Source of the DNA: Anodontia alba
Taxonomy: Eukaryota; Mollusca; Bivalvia; Lucinida; Lucinidae
Assembly: GCA_964016985.1 (NCBI GenBank)
Contig: OZ024828.1
Coordinates: 30,891,129 to 30,955,128 of the forward strand
Direction: 5' to 3'
Length of the DNA stretch: 64,000 nucleotides
The notes under the pieces were generated by a model. The model was not told where the DNA came from. It saw only the letters and a list, made by a program, of their open reading frames with translations, and searched no databases. Below, one piece after another: positions 9,317 to 20,012 of the stretch. The position numbers and the translations under genes were made by a program. The number at the start of each line of letters is the position of its first letter. Position 1 is the stretch's first letter.

Positions 9317-10483
9317 TTAAGTGATGTCTGGTTGAATGGATGAATGTTCCATCATATGTTTCCTAAGGTACTTCGCAGCCGTGTACTTCTTATCACAGAC
9401 AGTGCAGCTGTACCGCTTATTTTCACCGGTATGTGTCATCTCATGCCTATGGAGGGATCCTTTAGATCGGAAGTTTTTGTTGCATTCACGGCATCTGTGC
9501 GGTTTAACTCCTGCGTGTATTAGCATGTGCTGTTTGACGCACTGCGCCTGCGAGAAGAATTTGCCACAAACATGACACGAGTGATTCCTTTGACCAGTAT
9601 GCTGTATAATATGGCGTTTGAGGTTTGTCAACATTCGAAAACTTTTGTCACAGAGTCCGCATATCAGAGACTTCTCTGTTGCCTCATGTGAAGCCATGTG
9701 CCTCTTCAGATTCGAAAGCAGGGTGAAAAGTTTTCCACAAATCTTGCATTCATGGCGAATCCTCTCCGAGTGAGCAGCGTGTATACCTACGTGTCGATTT
9801 AAATTCGATTTCTGCGAAAACGGTTTCCCACAAAAAGCACAGCTGTATGGTTTATCCCCAGAGTGGATCCGTCGATGCTTCTTCAAACTCGAAGAATTTG
9901 TAACTTCTTTACCACAAATATCACAACTATGGAGTTTTTCACCAGTATGCATTTTTAGATGTTGCTTATAATTCGATGAACCTAAGAACTGTTTACCACA
10001 TGCTTCGCAAGTGTGCGTTTTCTTCCCTGAATGCACCAGCATGTGTATATTCAGACTGGCTTTGCAGGTGTATTTCTTCGGACAGACATCACACTGATAA
10101 GGTTTCTCTTTGCTGTGGAGTAATAAGTGATATTTAAGGCTGTTTGGTGATGCAAATTGCTTATCACATAGTTGGCATTCGTGCGGTCTTTCACCCGTAT
10201 GTATTAACATGTGATATTCCAGCCCACTTAATGCTGTGAATGTTTTATCGCATACTGAGCAGACATATTGACATCCGTAGTGAGACAAATTCTGATGCTG
10301 CATTAAGCTTGAAATTTCCCTAAATTGTTTTCCGCAAACATCACATTTATGTCCACTTATTTCTTTACTTGAATGACCGTTCAAAATGTGTAATTTAAGA
10401 TGCGCAGTCAAGGAAAATATCTTATTACAAGTGCTGCAGCTGACATGTTCCTCCTCTGCCTTCTTTCTGGAAGTCTTACGCAT
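9317..10483 (-). CDS. C2H2 zinc-finger protein with 13 fingers (gene 1)
   Basis: A 388-residue protein that should bind DNA in the nucleus, probably as a transcription regulator; the target is unknown. Thirteen C2H2 fingers (C-x2-C-x12-H-x3-5-H) run almost end to end from about residue 16 to 380, joined by TGE(K/R)P-like linkers. No KRAB, SCAN, BTB or ZAD domain is visible. Finger 7 has V (CGKEV) where the usual core F/Y should be. The whole coding region is in one exon. On the minus strand TTTTTTCAG ends at 10505, a good 3' splice site about 22 bases before the ATG, implying a non-coding first exon further right (not located). A tiny upstream frame (ATG GTA AAT TAA) lies between them. It is a paralogue of the gene at 30500-31672. 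The start codon is the first in-frame ATG after the splice site, followed by a basic stretch. Confidence 0.93.
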   Translation of the reverse strand: MRKTSRKKAEEEHVSCSTCNKIFSLTAHLKLHILNGHSSKEISGHKCDVCGKQFREISSLMQHQNLSHYGCQYVCSVCDKTFTALSGLEYHMLIHTGERPHECQLCDKQFASPNSLKYHLLLHSKEKPYQCDVCPKKYTCKASLNIHMLVHSGKKTHTCEACGKQFLGSSNYKQHLKMHTGEKLHSCDICGKEVTNSSSLKKHRRIHSGDKPYSCAFCGKPFSQKSNLNRHVGIHAAHSERIRHECKICGKLFTLLSNLKRHMASHEATEKSLICGLCDKSFRMLTNLKRHIIQHTGQRNHSCHVCGKFFSQAQCVKQHMLIHAGVKPHRCRECNKNFRSKGSLHRHEMTHTGENKRYSCTVCDKKYTAAKYLRKHMMEHSSIQPDIT

Positions 10484-10510
10484 TTTGCTTTAATTTACCA
10501 TAACCTGAAA
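10484..10510 (-). promoter_or_regulatory. 3' splice site and short 5' UTR of zinc-finger gene 1
   Basis: Minus-strand polypyrimidine run and CAG ending at 10505, then 21 bases of leader to the ATG. Gene 2 has the same arrangement, which supports it. Confidence 0.6.
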
Positions 10511-10536
10511 AAAGCTATTGCAAAATAATACATTTA

Positions 10537-10660
10537 ATATATTTATGCCTAGCGGCCCTTAAAAGGGACACTGGCAAACAGTGTAGTCCCAAAACGCGGC
10601 GTCTGATCAGGGTCTACACTGTTTGCATTTAGTACAGGAATTTCTATAATACATGATAGT
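10537..10660. repeat. Broken GCAAACAGTG hairpin element
   Basis: TTTATGCCTAGCGGCCCTTAAAAGGGACA leads into GCAAACAGTGTAGTCCC (10574) and later CGTCTGATCAG.. ACTGTTTGC (10626). Most of the left arm is deleted. The same lead-in is seen near 48045 and 50131. Confidence 0.6.
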
Positions 10661-10679
10661 CATGAACAAGAGGTCCATT

Positions 10680-11430
10680 GACCACGAATCGCTCACCTGA
10701 AAACAAGAGGGTCAAGCTGGTCCTGTATCGCTCACCATGCTGATTACCATACCAGTTTCGAGTCAATTGGCCTTTCGGTTCAAGAAAAGAAATTAAATAT
10801 GATATAGTTTTTCAAGATAGCGGCCATCTTGCATTTCCAATCAGATCGATTTTAGCTACTTTTGATCTGCAAGTGATCTCGATACTTCCAGTGAAGTTTC
10901 GAGTCAGTTGGCTTTTTGGTTCAAGATAAAAAAAAAGAAGTCCAAAATAGATTTTCAACATGGCGGCTAGGACGACCATCTTGGATTTCCGATCAGAATG
11001 ATTTTAGCTATTTTTGATCTACAAGTCACCCTGATACTTACTATCAAGTTGCGAATCAACTGGTCTTTCTGTCAGTTGGCCTTTCGGTTCAGGAAAAGAA
11101 GCGCAAAACAGGTTTCCAAGATAGCGGTCATGGCGGCCATCAGGAGAAATTAGCCGTTTGTATAAATTTGGGTGTCTCGTAAGTCATGGTCGGAAGTTCG
11201 CGTAAAGATTTTGAGTGCATAACTACCGGCTACCCCTTACGAGATTACCAGGTATGCTGATGCTTCCTTTAAAGTTCAAGTCAATTGGCCTTTCGGTTCA
11301 GGAGAAGAAGCGAAAAACAGATTTTGAAGATGGCGGCCATCTTGGATTTCCGATCGGAACGATTTTAGCTATTTCTGATCTACAATTCACCCCGATGCTT
11401 CCTAGCAAGTTTCGAGCCAAATGACCCAGT
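10680..11430. repeat. Degenerate tandem repeat, unit about 140-190 bp
   Basis: Four units each hold GGCGGCCATCTTGGATTTCC, a GATCAGAACGATTTTAGC word, TTTTTGATCTACAAGTGA and GTTTCGAGTCAATTGGCC. Unit starts fall near 10800, 10965, 11110 and 11330, so units vary in length. The short frames here are by-products of the repeat. Confidence 0.7.
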
Positions 11431-11509
11431 GGTGCAGACTTTTAAAGCAAACGCTTTAAACGCCGCACGACGCAAGACTGACGATACACGACGGACATTG
11501 TCCGATCAC

Positions 11510-11540
11510 AATAGCACACCTTGAGCACTTCGTGCTCAGG
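11510..11540. repeat. Short perfect hairpin TGAGCACTTCGTGCTCA
   Basis: CACCTTGAGCACTTCGTGCTCAGGTG forms a compact stem within the repeat region, next to CATTGTCCGATCACAATAGC. The same neighbourhood words recur at the end of the 47-kb array. Confidence 0.55.
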
Positions 11541-11559
11541 TGAGCTAAAAACAGCTATT

Positions 11560-12870
11560 GCATATCTGCAAAAGCCATTCAACGTTCGTCCAGTATTGCT
11601 ACGGCAACTTAGACACCAATTTGACCATACCGTAAAAAGGTCAGAGGTCATCCTAGTCATCATCTGAACAAACCTGGTAGACCTTGAGTAGCCGATGCTG
11701 TAGTGTTGTGCCGATTAACCGAAACAATCAAACAGTAATCAGATGAGCCCACTATCGGCAACTATCGATATTTTTTTCCACTATCGATCATTTGAAATTC
11801 TATTTTTAGCAACGTGGGCCAAAGGTCACATAATGAGACCTACAAATTAAGAGCATTGTAAAAGACACGTTGACACGAAACATGGCTGCAAAATCAGCTT
11901 TGTCTTGAAACCACTTATATCTTAAATTACCCTAGTTATACTATTATATGTTGTTGCATTTTAAGTAATATAGAAGTTTGCATAAAGCGCATATGCTATA
12001 ATAATTTATTATTTGACGCCAGTTATGGGATATCAAAATGTATAATCGACAATTCATCGTTTTTTTTTTTTCTCTCCGATTCTCAACACTACGATGATGT
12101 ATATCAATATTCAGCCTCAAAGCTTTATTTGTTCTGAAGAAGAAGATTTTTAAGTGTTTTTACCATATATACCAAGATTCAGCCATAAAGCTTTCTTGGT
12201 TCTGGAGAAGTAGATTTTGAGTGTGTTTTACCATACATGGGATGGCGGTCATTTTGTTCAATGGTGCAGAACCGTTTTAACTAATTATCAATATTCCTTC
12301 GACAGAAAGCCCCATGTGAAATCTGGTGAAAATTGGTCAAGCGGTTTCAGAGAAGACGTTTAAATATTACATTCATACAAGTATATAGCCAAGAGGCAAG
12401 GGCAGATAACCCCCAAAAGTTTGACGGGGACTAAATAGTTTTACTACTTAAATCATACAGTGTAAGTTTCAGCCATTAGTTACATATTTTTTGAGAAAAT
12501 GATTTTCACCTTTTTCTCCGCACAAATGTATAGGGATGCAAATTTGACCACGCCATAAAAAGGTCAGAGGTTATCCTAAGATCATATTTGAATAAACTTG
12601 GTAGACCTTGTGCCATCTATGCTATATACCAAGATTCAGCCATTATAAAGCGTTCTTGGTTCTGGAGAAGTAGATTTTTCAGTGTGTTTTATTATATATG
12701 GGCATGGCGGCCATCTCGTTCAATGGCGCGGAACCAATCAACAAATTGCCAAACTCCTTTCGACAGAAGACCGTACGTGAAATCTGGTGGAAATTGCTCG
12801 GGCGCCTTCAGATAGGAAGACATTTACAAATTAACACAATTTTATGCATGTATACAGTCCAGGGGCAAGT
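11560..12870. repeat. Decayed copies of the 470-bp unit also found at 45.7-47.8 kb
   Basis: Shared landmarks, in order, are AAATTTGACC..GCCATAAAAAGGTCA, AACTTGGTAGACCTTG, CCAAGATTCAGCC, TTCTTGGTTCTGGAGAAG, ATATGGGCATGGCGGCCATC, CGACAGAAGGCCCCATGTGAA and CAGGGGCAAGGGCAGATAAC. About two and a half units are present, with deletions. There is no long frame and function is unknown. Confidence 0.75.
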
Positions 12871-13040
12871 CAATTCTTAAAGTCAATGCGTTCTCATTTG
12901 GTCAACTAGTACTCATATTTTCGGTCAATTTGTACTCATTTGGTCAGCTAGTAATCATCGTGGTCAATTCGTCCTCGTATTGGTCAATTCGTTCTTACGC
13001 TAAATTCGATTTATTTCGAAGGAAATCTTCTTCAAAGAAC

Positions 13041-13091
<51 letters not shown>

Positions 13092-13160
13092 GGATGGATG
13101 GATGGATGGATGGATGGATGGATGGATGGATGGATGGATGGATGGATGGATGGATGGATG

Positions 13161-13210
<50 letters not shown>

Positions 13211-13216
13211 CAGATA
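13041..13216. repeat. Three-block microsatellite GATA / GATG / GATA
   Basis: About 50 bp of GATA, about 72 bp of GGAT/GATG, then about 54 bp of GATA. The blocks are uninterrupted and mirror each other in order. The frames across them give meaningless LSIY and IHPS repeats. Confidence 0.97.
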
Positions 13217-13349
13217 GAAAAAAAACTTACAACAAAATCGCGCAGCCGATGGCACGCCATCCCAAATACCCACCCAGACGCAAATGGGTTAAACCTGTAA
13301 AAGTGAACAAGTCCAATCTGATGATGTGTCTGAAACGCTGCTAGATGAA

Positions 13350-13421
13350 AGGAAAACATTGTAGACACTGATCAGATGCCGCGACACGCGGCGTCTGATC
13401 TAGTTCTGTACTGTTTGCTAA
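13350..13421. repeat. GCAAACAGTG-type hairpin
   Basis: AAAACATTGTAGACACTGATC pairs with GATCTAGTTCTGTACTGTTTGC around GCCGCGACACGCGGC. Confidence 0.65.
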
Positions 13422-13577
13422 GGCCTGCCTATATATCTGATCACTTCGGCTAAATACAATGTACGTATATTTGTTCATGTGTGTGAAACTTCGCGGAATA
13501 AAGGGCAAATATTGAAGACCCCGGGTCAACACTACTCAGGTTGTGGCTCAAGTATGCATTTGTAAACATTTACCATC

Positions 13578-13775
13578 TCTGGGCTTATTCCGCAGACGAC
13601 AAACTGATACTTTTTACATATTTTCCCAAGAAAACAGGATTAGCCATTTCATGCAAATTGCCTCCATTGGAGGCGATTTGCATGAAATGCCAAATCTTCA
13701 AGTGGGACAATTTGCATAAAAAGTCAAATCCTGTTTTCCGGAAAAAAAAAATAAGAAAAATATTTCAGTATGTTG
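13578..13775. mobile_element. Family K foldback element, copy 2
   Basis: CAGACGACAAACTGATACTTTTT on the left and AAAAATATTTCAG on the right. The centre is the palindrome GCAAATTGCCTCC-ATT-GGAGGCGATTTGC. It is a well-preserved copy, with the sequence AAAACAGGATTNGCCATTTC on both arms. Confidence 0.7.
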
Positions 13776-13885
13776 TTTAACGAATTCACATAAGCTATAC
13801 AGCTTTTTTCGAATCTCTTTTGTGTATTTATCTTACTTATGTAATGTCTATGTAGATATATTGATGTATTGACAAAATATATATA

Positions 13886-14115
13886 ATAAAATATGTTTAA
13901 TATGTCGTCTGCTGAAAAGTTTACCCAAAGTCCTACGCGTTAAAGTACATGGGCAATGTCCTGCAAAAAAGGCGTTGATTGCATACGTGACAAAAACCCA
14001 TATCAGCCTGCAGGTCCTCTTAGTGTGATCCGGGCCTTCATTTTTCCGCGAACAGACGCATTTCAATAAAGACAGTTTGCAAGATGTCAAACTCTGTTTA
14101 CTAGAAAAAATATAA
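13886..14115. repeat. Decayed family K element with internal foreign sequence
   Basis: GTCGTCTGCTGAAAAGTTTACCC near 13902-13925 and GACAGTTTGCAAGATGTCAAACTCTG near 14070-14096 are family K pieces. Between them lies CAGCCTGCAGGTCCTCTTAGTGTGATCCGGGCC, which is closer to the TGATC-core repeats. Confidence 0.4.
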
Positions 14116-14597
14116 GACATGTTTTCCACTTGTGGTCAGACAGTAGTAAAAACTACAAAAAGGTACTTCCTCATCAGAGTCGCCTGAAATGATTTGATAC
14201 CGTATTATTAATCTCAATTGCTTTTGTATGCATGACTGCATACATAAATGAATGCAATCTAATGTGCCAAAATAAATAAGGAAGTTTTAAAATGTTATTT
14301 TGTTTTTGCCTTGCATGAACTGAACGAATTTCATTGGCGGGTTATATGCTCGAAATTCCCCCTTTTATACAGCTGCGGTTTTGAATGATCGTGTGATCGT
14401 CTTGGTGCATTTTGGTTTCAAGTCCAAATAAGACTTAATAAGCACTGAAACCAGTGCTCTAAATAAAATTTTGATACAGCTTTACACTTAAATGTCCATT
14501 TGCAATGCTTAAAGCACCAAGCATAAGTGTAGCATACAAAATTCTATCCTCTTCAGAGAAAATAAAGCTCAACATTTCATGTGAATTGTCTGCTTAG

Positions 14598-14833
14598 CTT
14601 TAACCTTGTATAAGGCTGCCATCAGACCCACCTTGATTATGCTTCTGTCGGATGATCACCACATTTCTTTTTATAAAAAGGACATTTTGACATTGGAGAG
14701 AGAGCAGAAGAGATCCACTGGAATGGTTGGATATTTAACTCATCTATCCAACCATGAGGGGACGAAAACTCTGCGAATCCTTACACCTGAATATAATCAA
14801 GAAAGGGCTGACATCATGAAAATATACAGACTT
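14598..14833 (+). pseudogene. Fragment of a non-LTR (LINE) reverse transcriptase C-terminus
   Basis: The frame from about 14606 reads YKAAIRPTL, then FYKKDILTLEREQKRSTGMV, then EGTKTLRILTPEYNQERADI-MKIYRL. This follows the C-terminal part of LINE reverse transcriptases (a VRP-type motif, then an EKVQRRAT-like helix, then LPTLEYRR-RGDMI-VYKI). About 75 residues survive; catalytic motifs are absent and the upstream part is lost. It ends where an 85-bp hairpin element begins. The family assignment rests on remembered motifs. Confidence 0.55.
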
Positions 14834-14918
14834 TACCCAGCGGGCACATAACGTTTATACAACGGCGCAATAACGTCGATGCAACGTTTATGTATAAATG
14901 TCATGTACCCGCTGGGTA
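14834..14918. mobile_element. 85-bp hairpin element with TACCCAGCGGG ends
   Basis: TACCCAGCGGGCAC.. and ..GTACCCGCTGGGTA are inverted. Inside, AACGTTTATACAACG and CAACGTTTATGTATAAATG add more self-pairing. It is related in its ends to the family G palindromes. Confidence 0.65.
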
Positions 14919-15160
14919 GCATGGCACTGGTCGTGGTAACAGTAATATTTTTTTTTCAGTAGATATGACCTAAACAGGGGTCATAGTTTAACATGATACG
15001 TAGTCAGGGATGTGGGTGGGTACGGTGGGGGGAGGAGACGGCGGCATTTTTAACTTAATGTAGATCTAATATTAATCTCCCAGAAGTGGTTTCAGCACCA
15101 ACACCTATTTCTTTCAAGACAAATGAATAAGTTTTGGCTACATATCCCCACATTCTTTAA

Positions 15161-15369
15161 CCCTTGAAGTTGTCCTGCTGAATAAATTAAGATGCCACAC
15201 CCTAATTAAATTTTCAGCCAGTCAGATTACTTGATCCATATTGTTGATATAAATTCACATACTGAATGGCAAACCGTGTAGACAGATCAGCTGGCTTCTT
15301 AGAAGCCAACTGATCTGGATCTACACTGTTTGCAAAGGCAGGGTATATCCTGGTTCAGCAGGGCAGGGG
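15161..15369. mobile_element. Family D TTAA-type MITE, copy 2
   Basis: TTAA at 15157-15160 and 15370-15373. The left end has a 6-base insertion (CCCTTGAAGTTGTCCTGC). The hairpin at 15267-15332 is well paired around GGCTTCTTAGAAGCC. The right end is CAGCAGGGCAGGGG. Confidence 0.8.
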
Positions 15370-15452
15370 TTAATATCCTATTCTTATTCTTGAGAACAAC
15401 TAAAAACGTTGAGTTATTAATATTGGTTTCCACTTTTTAAGAATTTCGGTAT

Positions 15453-15560
15453 TCCCAGCTAGCATTCTACGTAAATCTACATCGGGCCGTCATCGGCCCG
15501 TCAGCTACCCTGACGGGCCGATGATGGCCCGATATAGATTTACGTAGAATGCTGACTGGG
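15453..15560. mobile_element. Family G palindrome, copy 1
   Basis: CCCAGCTAGCATTCTACGTAAATCTACATCGGG-type left arm pairs with CCCGATATAGATTTACGTAG..GCTGACTGGG on the right, 108 bp in all, with inner arms GGCCGTCATCGGCCCG. Relatives are at 32113-32220 and 52042-52131. Confidence 0.75.
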
Positions 15561-16545
15561 TTCAGAGTGTATCATAAAATTGTTGTAAAACATTAATAAT
15601 TAAAATACAGTGGAGAAAAGCAATACATTCTTTATGTAAACAATCCAATATATCACTTTACTATAGAATTGTTTTATTTAGAAGAAAGCACAGACACAGA
15701 AAGACGAAATTGGTTTATAATAAGAAAGACAAAATAGGTTTGGAAAAAGATATTGGTCAGTCAGGACACACATTCTTCATTTTAAATCAGATCACTTAAA
15801 TATCTATATGAAAACGCTAAAAAGAAAGTCTTCCCAAGCGATGATGAAAAGATTCTGTTTCGATATTTTGTCGCTCACCTTTTTGTTTATGAACACAAGA
15901 GACGTCTTCTTGACAGGTTCTCACAGGTCAAACGTCAAATTAAGGGAAGGAATCTACATAAAGTGTAACTCTGACTTAAATTTATAATTACAACTGCATG
16001 TAATATCCTGTACTCTTTTGTATTATATTGCAACATCTCCTGCCCAGTTGATTCACACATTTCGTCCTACATGATATATTAGGATGGTGCCGCATTGATA
16101 GTGATGGCTCTGGGAGGGGAAGGGCGGGCAAGAAGCACTTGCTCGAGAGGCCGCAGACACTAGTCCGTTCCAGGCTATATATCTTCCAGACACATTATAC
16201 AACAAATAAACAAACAAACTGTCCTACGACTTTGTTTCAAATATTACGCATTACGGGGGTGGAGCAGGAGGGGCGGGGCTGTAGTTAATTAACACAGAAG
16301 TTAAACAGGAAAAAAAAGTTTTTTAGTTTAAAACCTCAATCAAAATTCAGACAACCCCGTTCACCCACACACATACCGCCAACCAATATATCTCTTTATA
16401 GTGTAAAGTTTAGAGGGTAGTGGTGGGCTGGAAGCGGCGAATCAAGGTAGTAGCATTTTAAACACATTTTAAAATCTGGAGAACGATACTACCCCGCCAT
16501 TACACTGTATGTGTGGCTGAAGTAAAAACACTACTGCGAAATGAA
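15561..16545. other. Unassigned non-coding stretch
   Basis: No coding frame. There are two loosely similar C-rich patches near 16250-16400 with ACCCACACACATACC and GGAGGGGCGGGGC. No element boundaries were recognised. Confidence 0.45.
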
Positions 16546-17045
16546 ATGCTAATCCATTAAAGGCGACATAATTCATGGCCATTAATTGACCATTACTTTA
16601 CCATGAATTTGTGAAAAAAAAAAAACTTCCGATTAATGGCCATTAAAAACAAGTCATACCTGGCATAATTATAATTTTGATGGCAAATCTTGATTTGATT
16701 AATGGCCAGTGGTATACTCATTAATATTTTTCATGGTTATATTTAATGGGCAACTGCCCATGAAAGGCAACAAAATTCATGGCACATTAATAATTCATGC
16801 CTATTAATCTATGGTTTTACTAATTTCATTGACAATTCATGCCCATTAATTATAACCTTACTTTTAATTTAATAGTAAATGGATATACCCATCAAATTTA
16901 AATAATGACCATTAATAAAATTAAAATAATGACCATTAATATTTTAATGGCTGATTAAAGGGGAATAGGCCCTTCAGTAAAAATTATGGCCATTAAAATA
17001 AAGAGAAAAAAATCATGGCCATCAAAAACCTGAATATAATGGGAA
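16546..17045. repeat. Block of ATTAATGGCCATTAAT-like words, block 1
   Basis: The self-complementary word TTAATGGCCATTAA and variants (CATGGCCATTAA, GACCATTAAT, CATGCCCATTAA, GCACATTAAT) occur every 20-50 bases without a fixed period. More lie at 17460-17490. A second block is at 22080-22930. The origin is unclear: an irregular satellite, or many binding-site-like words. Confidence 0.7.
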
Positions 17046-17505
17046 TGAAAAAGAGCCGAATTCAAGTCATTGAGAATGAACTTCTTCGCAGATGAGACAG
17101 TGAAGATATTCTTAGTTCCATTCAAGATTACGCATTTGTGTGTGATCTTTGTTCTAAGCAGCAACATGACTGAACGCTTGGCGGGAAGAGTGACCACTAG
17201 TTATCTTACAATAAAGATAAAATTTTATCTTATTTGTACTTTGTTCTATTTAATTATATTTGGGTGTGAACATAAAAAAATCAGACTGACACATTTCTAT
17301 AAATATGAATGTTAATATTTGAAATGTAAAAATAAAATTTCTTTTCAGTAATTTTTATGTTAAGAATTTGGATGATGAGAAAGAAAATATTCTTATTGAA
17401 TACGATTATTATTAGATATTCAAGTAATGGACTGGTTTATCATCAAGTTACCTCCGTTTAAAAACATTACTGCATTAATGGCCATTAAACTTTTAACATC
17501 ATATT

Positions 17506-17715
17506 TAACATTCTTTCGTGGAGATTGATCATGAAATATTTTCTACGGTCATTCTCTCCCTTCTACCTGTCAGTTTCTGGCGAAAGAATGTGCACAATGA
17601 TTGTTAACCGCTTAGAGGACTAAGCCTGTCAAGTAAAAGTGTGGTTAGTAAACCGACTGCACTCCATATGATCCCATTGGGTTGACTGGGCCGTAAAACC
17701 TCAACACAAACAAAA
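17506..17715 (+). repeat. SINE family S1, 5'-truncated, interrupted at its tail
   Basis: Starts TAACATTCTTTCGTGGAG, lacks the tRNA-like head and the GCTGATTCAAGAAGGGC piece, and ends CCTCAACACAAACAAAA. The mariner element begins immediately after its tail, so the mariner probably inserted at a TA next to or within the SINE end. Confidence 0.8.
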
Positions 17716-17965
17716 TACGAGGGTGGATCCAAAAATACGTGAACTTTCGCTACAGTAATTTTGTTTTTACAGATAATGAGATCAAATATACATAGTAATT
17801 ATATATCGGCATTTTTCTATATGTCTGTTAACTTTGGGTACGATAGGTCCAGTGGGTATCCCATAGCAACCATTCTTAAATGGTTAGTGTAGTGGTACCG
17901 GCGCACGGTAACGACGTCAAGATGACGTTTCGACGTTGACTACTTACGTTGCAAGTCAGCGCTTT

Positions 17966-19162
17966 TCACTCAACGCCTCTACACTCAACACACTTCCTGT
18001 GTCGCTCCACCCACTTGCTAAACACCTTCTGATACCACGCTGAGTCGAACTGACGAATGATGCCATGTGTTGAGTATGTAAGCTCCTCCAGCGACGTAAA
18101 TCTTCGTCCCTTGAGCTGTGCTTTAATTTCCGGGAAAACGGCAAAGTCCATGGGAGCCAGGTCCGGGGAATAAGGGCTGTGGTCGATAGTCTTTAATCCC
18201 ATCAGGTCGAGTTCAAGCCGGGTGGTGTCCGCCCTGTGTGCCGGGGCATTATCCTGGTGAAGAATATATCTCTCGATCGGAATGCCGGGCCTCTTCTTCT
18301 GCAGTGCGTGTATCAGGTCACGTCTGAGAACCTGAAAAACATGAAATCGAATACCCAGATTTATTCATTTGAAAACAAACCTGCCGGCCCTGAAAAGAAG
18401 AACATTTATTAGAAATGTTAAATGTTTTAATTATAGTTCATTTGTTAATAAAAATAGTAAGGAAAATGTTTTTTTACCTTAGAATAGTAGTCGGCATTCA
18501 CCGTCTGGTCCTTAGGCACGGTATGGCACAGCAGCATACCCCGTCTGTCCATAAACATGATAAACATGTACTTCCCTCCGGACCGGCTGACCCTGGCCTT
18601 CTGTGGGGGGTGGGGATGAATTTCTCTTCCACACAGAGGACTGCTGCTTCGTCTATGGGTCGTAAAACCAGAGCCACGTCTCGTCTGTAGTTATAATTCT
18701 GTCGAGGAAAGCGTCTCCGTGCCTCTCATACTGCCGTAGGAAAGACAGAGAATCTTGAACACGTCGTTCCTTTTCTGCATTTTTTAGTAATCTCGGCACC
18801 CAGCGCGCATGAACCTTTGACATCTTCAGCTGGTTTCTCAAAATCGAGTGGACGCTGCCATAACTAACGCCTACTTTTGTTGAAATGTCACTAACAGTCA
18901 ATCTACGGTCCTCCTCGATAAGGCTCTTCACTGCCGCTACTGTCCCAGCGTTCACGATTCGTTTCCGTCCTCTCCCAGTGTCGTCTTTTAGAGACTCCCT
19001 ACCCTCCGAAAATCTTTTATGCCACTTAAAAACAAGAGATCTGCTTACATTTGAAGATCGATTAGCATCCTTCATCATTTTCATCGTCTCTGTTGGTGTT
19101 TTTCCTAGGTCCACACAAAACTTTATTATTGCACGGGTCTCTTCCTGCGCCGGTGCCGCCAT
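17966..19162 (-). pseudogene. Mariner transposase, broken
   Basis: Would catalyse cut-and-paste transposition. On the minus strand the start ATG is at 19162. An N-terminal helix-turn-helix part (KWHKRFSEGRESLKDD; later TDISTKVG-like SVHSILR, WVPRLL) is followed by the first catalytic Asp in TTDETW. The second is in LHQDNAPAH and the third in YSPDLAPMD, with 34 residues between them (DD34D). Breaks seen: an in-frame stop right after FYDP (18653-18655), a one-base shift in the following run of prolines (about 18600-18612), and a 146-bp GT..AG insert at 18332-18477. After the insert the frame is open to the stop at 17966. So the copy is inactive unless spliced and corrected; it is dead as it stands. 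Confidence 0.9.
18332..18477 (-). other. Intron-like insert in the mariner transposase
   Basis: On the minus strand the codons for NADYYSK end in AAG, then GTAAAAAAAC begins an AT-rich 146-bp stretch ending TTTTTCAG, then GTT CTC AGA CGT resumes in frame (VLRRDL). Both splice-site consensus and frame restoration are seen. A second possible acceptor (TTTTCAGGGCC) lies inside. Confidence 0.7.
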
Positions 19163-19548
19163 TTTGACCTTACGATTTCCACGTACGCCTTAAGTTTACT
19201 GGCTGTATATTCTAAAGTACCCAACGGATGACGCTCAAATTTGCAACGACGTTAAATATGACGTCAACACATAAGCAGACGACGTTTAGTATAGTTTGGC
19301 GCTAATTTAGGGAGTCAAGAGAGATATTAACACTACGCAGTGCAGTCAAGAAATGGGTTGCGCCGGGGGTACCTACCCAGGACTATTAAAACTTGAATTT
19401 TGTTAAACACAAGTATAATACATCAATGTAAACCCTATGATCCTTTTAACATTTAATTGTTTAATACGTGTGCAAAATTTTATCGATTTACGTTGAGTAG
19501 TTTTAAAGTTACAATAAAAGTCCACGTATTTTTTGATACACCCTCGTA

Positions 19549-20012
19549 TCATATTTATCAAGGGTATGAGTTGAAATCACAAATGCTTCAAATGAATAGT
19601 CAGTCTTTGGTTAGTTGTCATTAGATGCCAGGTCAATAGAAATTATCAGGTAGAGTTTCAGGTTTGAATTACTAGTAATAAACCATAGAAATGCACTAAT
19701 TTTTAAGTTCATACAGAGAAATAGTGCAGTCGGGATGATTTGAATGTAACGCATTATGTTCATAGGAAACATGTATAATTTAAACAAAACAATATAAAAA
19801 TCTACCATATCATTTTCTTATAACATGGAAATGTCAAATTGAGCAGAATACATATTTTGTGTTTTGTTCCTTGTAACTTTATAACATTTAATGAAAACAG
19901 ACGCTTATTAGCAGCAGATCTGTATCTAAAATTAAAACCATTTTCTCATCTTTCCCCTGTGAAATTTATTGCCTTAATTTGTCCAACTTAAGCAGTGTCT
20001 ATGACCTGCATC
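19549..20012. other. Unassigned AT-rich stretch
   Basis: No gene. ATCATATTTATCAAGGGTATGA at its start recurs almost exactly at 22150-22172, so it belongs to the same repeat background as the ATTAATGGCCATTAAT blocks. Confidence 0.45.

Larger units (their letters stand above)
17718..19546 (-). mobile_element. Mariner-type DNA transposon
   Basis: 1829 bp, flanked by TA at 17716-17717 and 19547-19548. The terminal inverted repeats begin CGAGGGTGGATCCAAAAATA on the left and CGAGGGTGTATCAAAAAATA on the right (read inward), about 30 bp with 3 or so mismatches. It contains the transposase remnant on the minus strand. The sequence length exceeds a minimal mariner (about 1.3 kb) because of long untranslated flanks and the intron-like insert. 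Confidence 0.93.

Noticed and set aside
12995..13368. Two overlapping frames of 92 and 122 residues on the minus strand
   Set aside because: They translate the GATA/GATG microsatellite into YLSI and IHPS repeats; no start context, domain or splice support.
18415..18690. Plus-strand frame of 91 residues and 18885-19193 of 102 residues
   Set aside because: Both are antisense to the mariner transposase.
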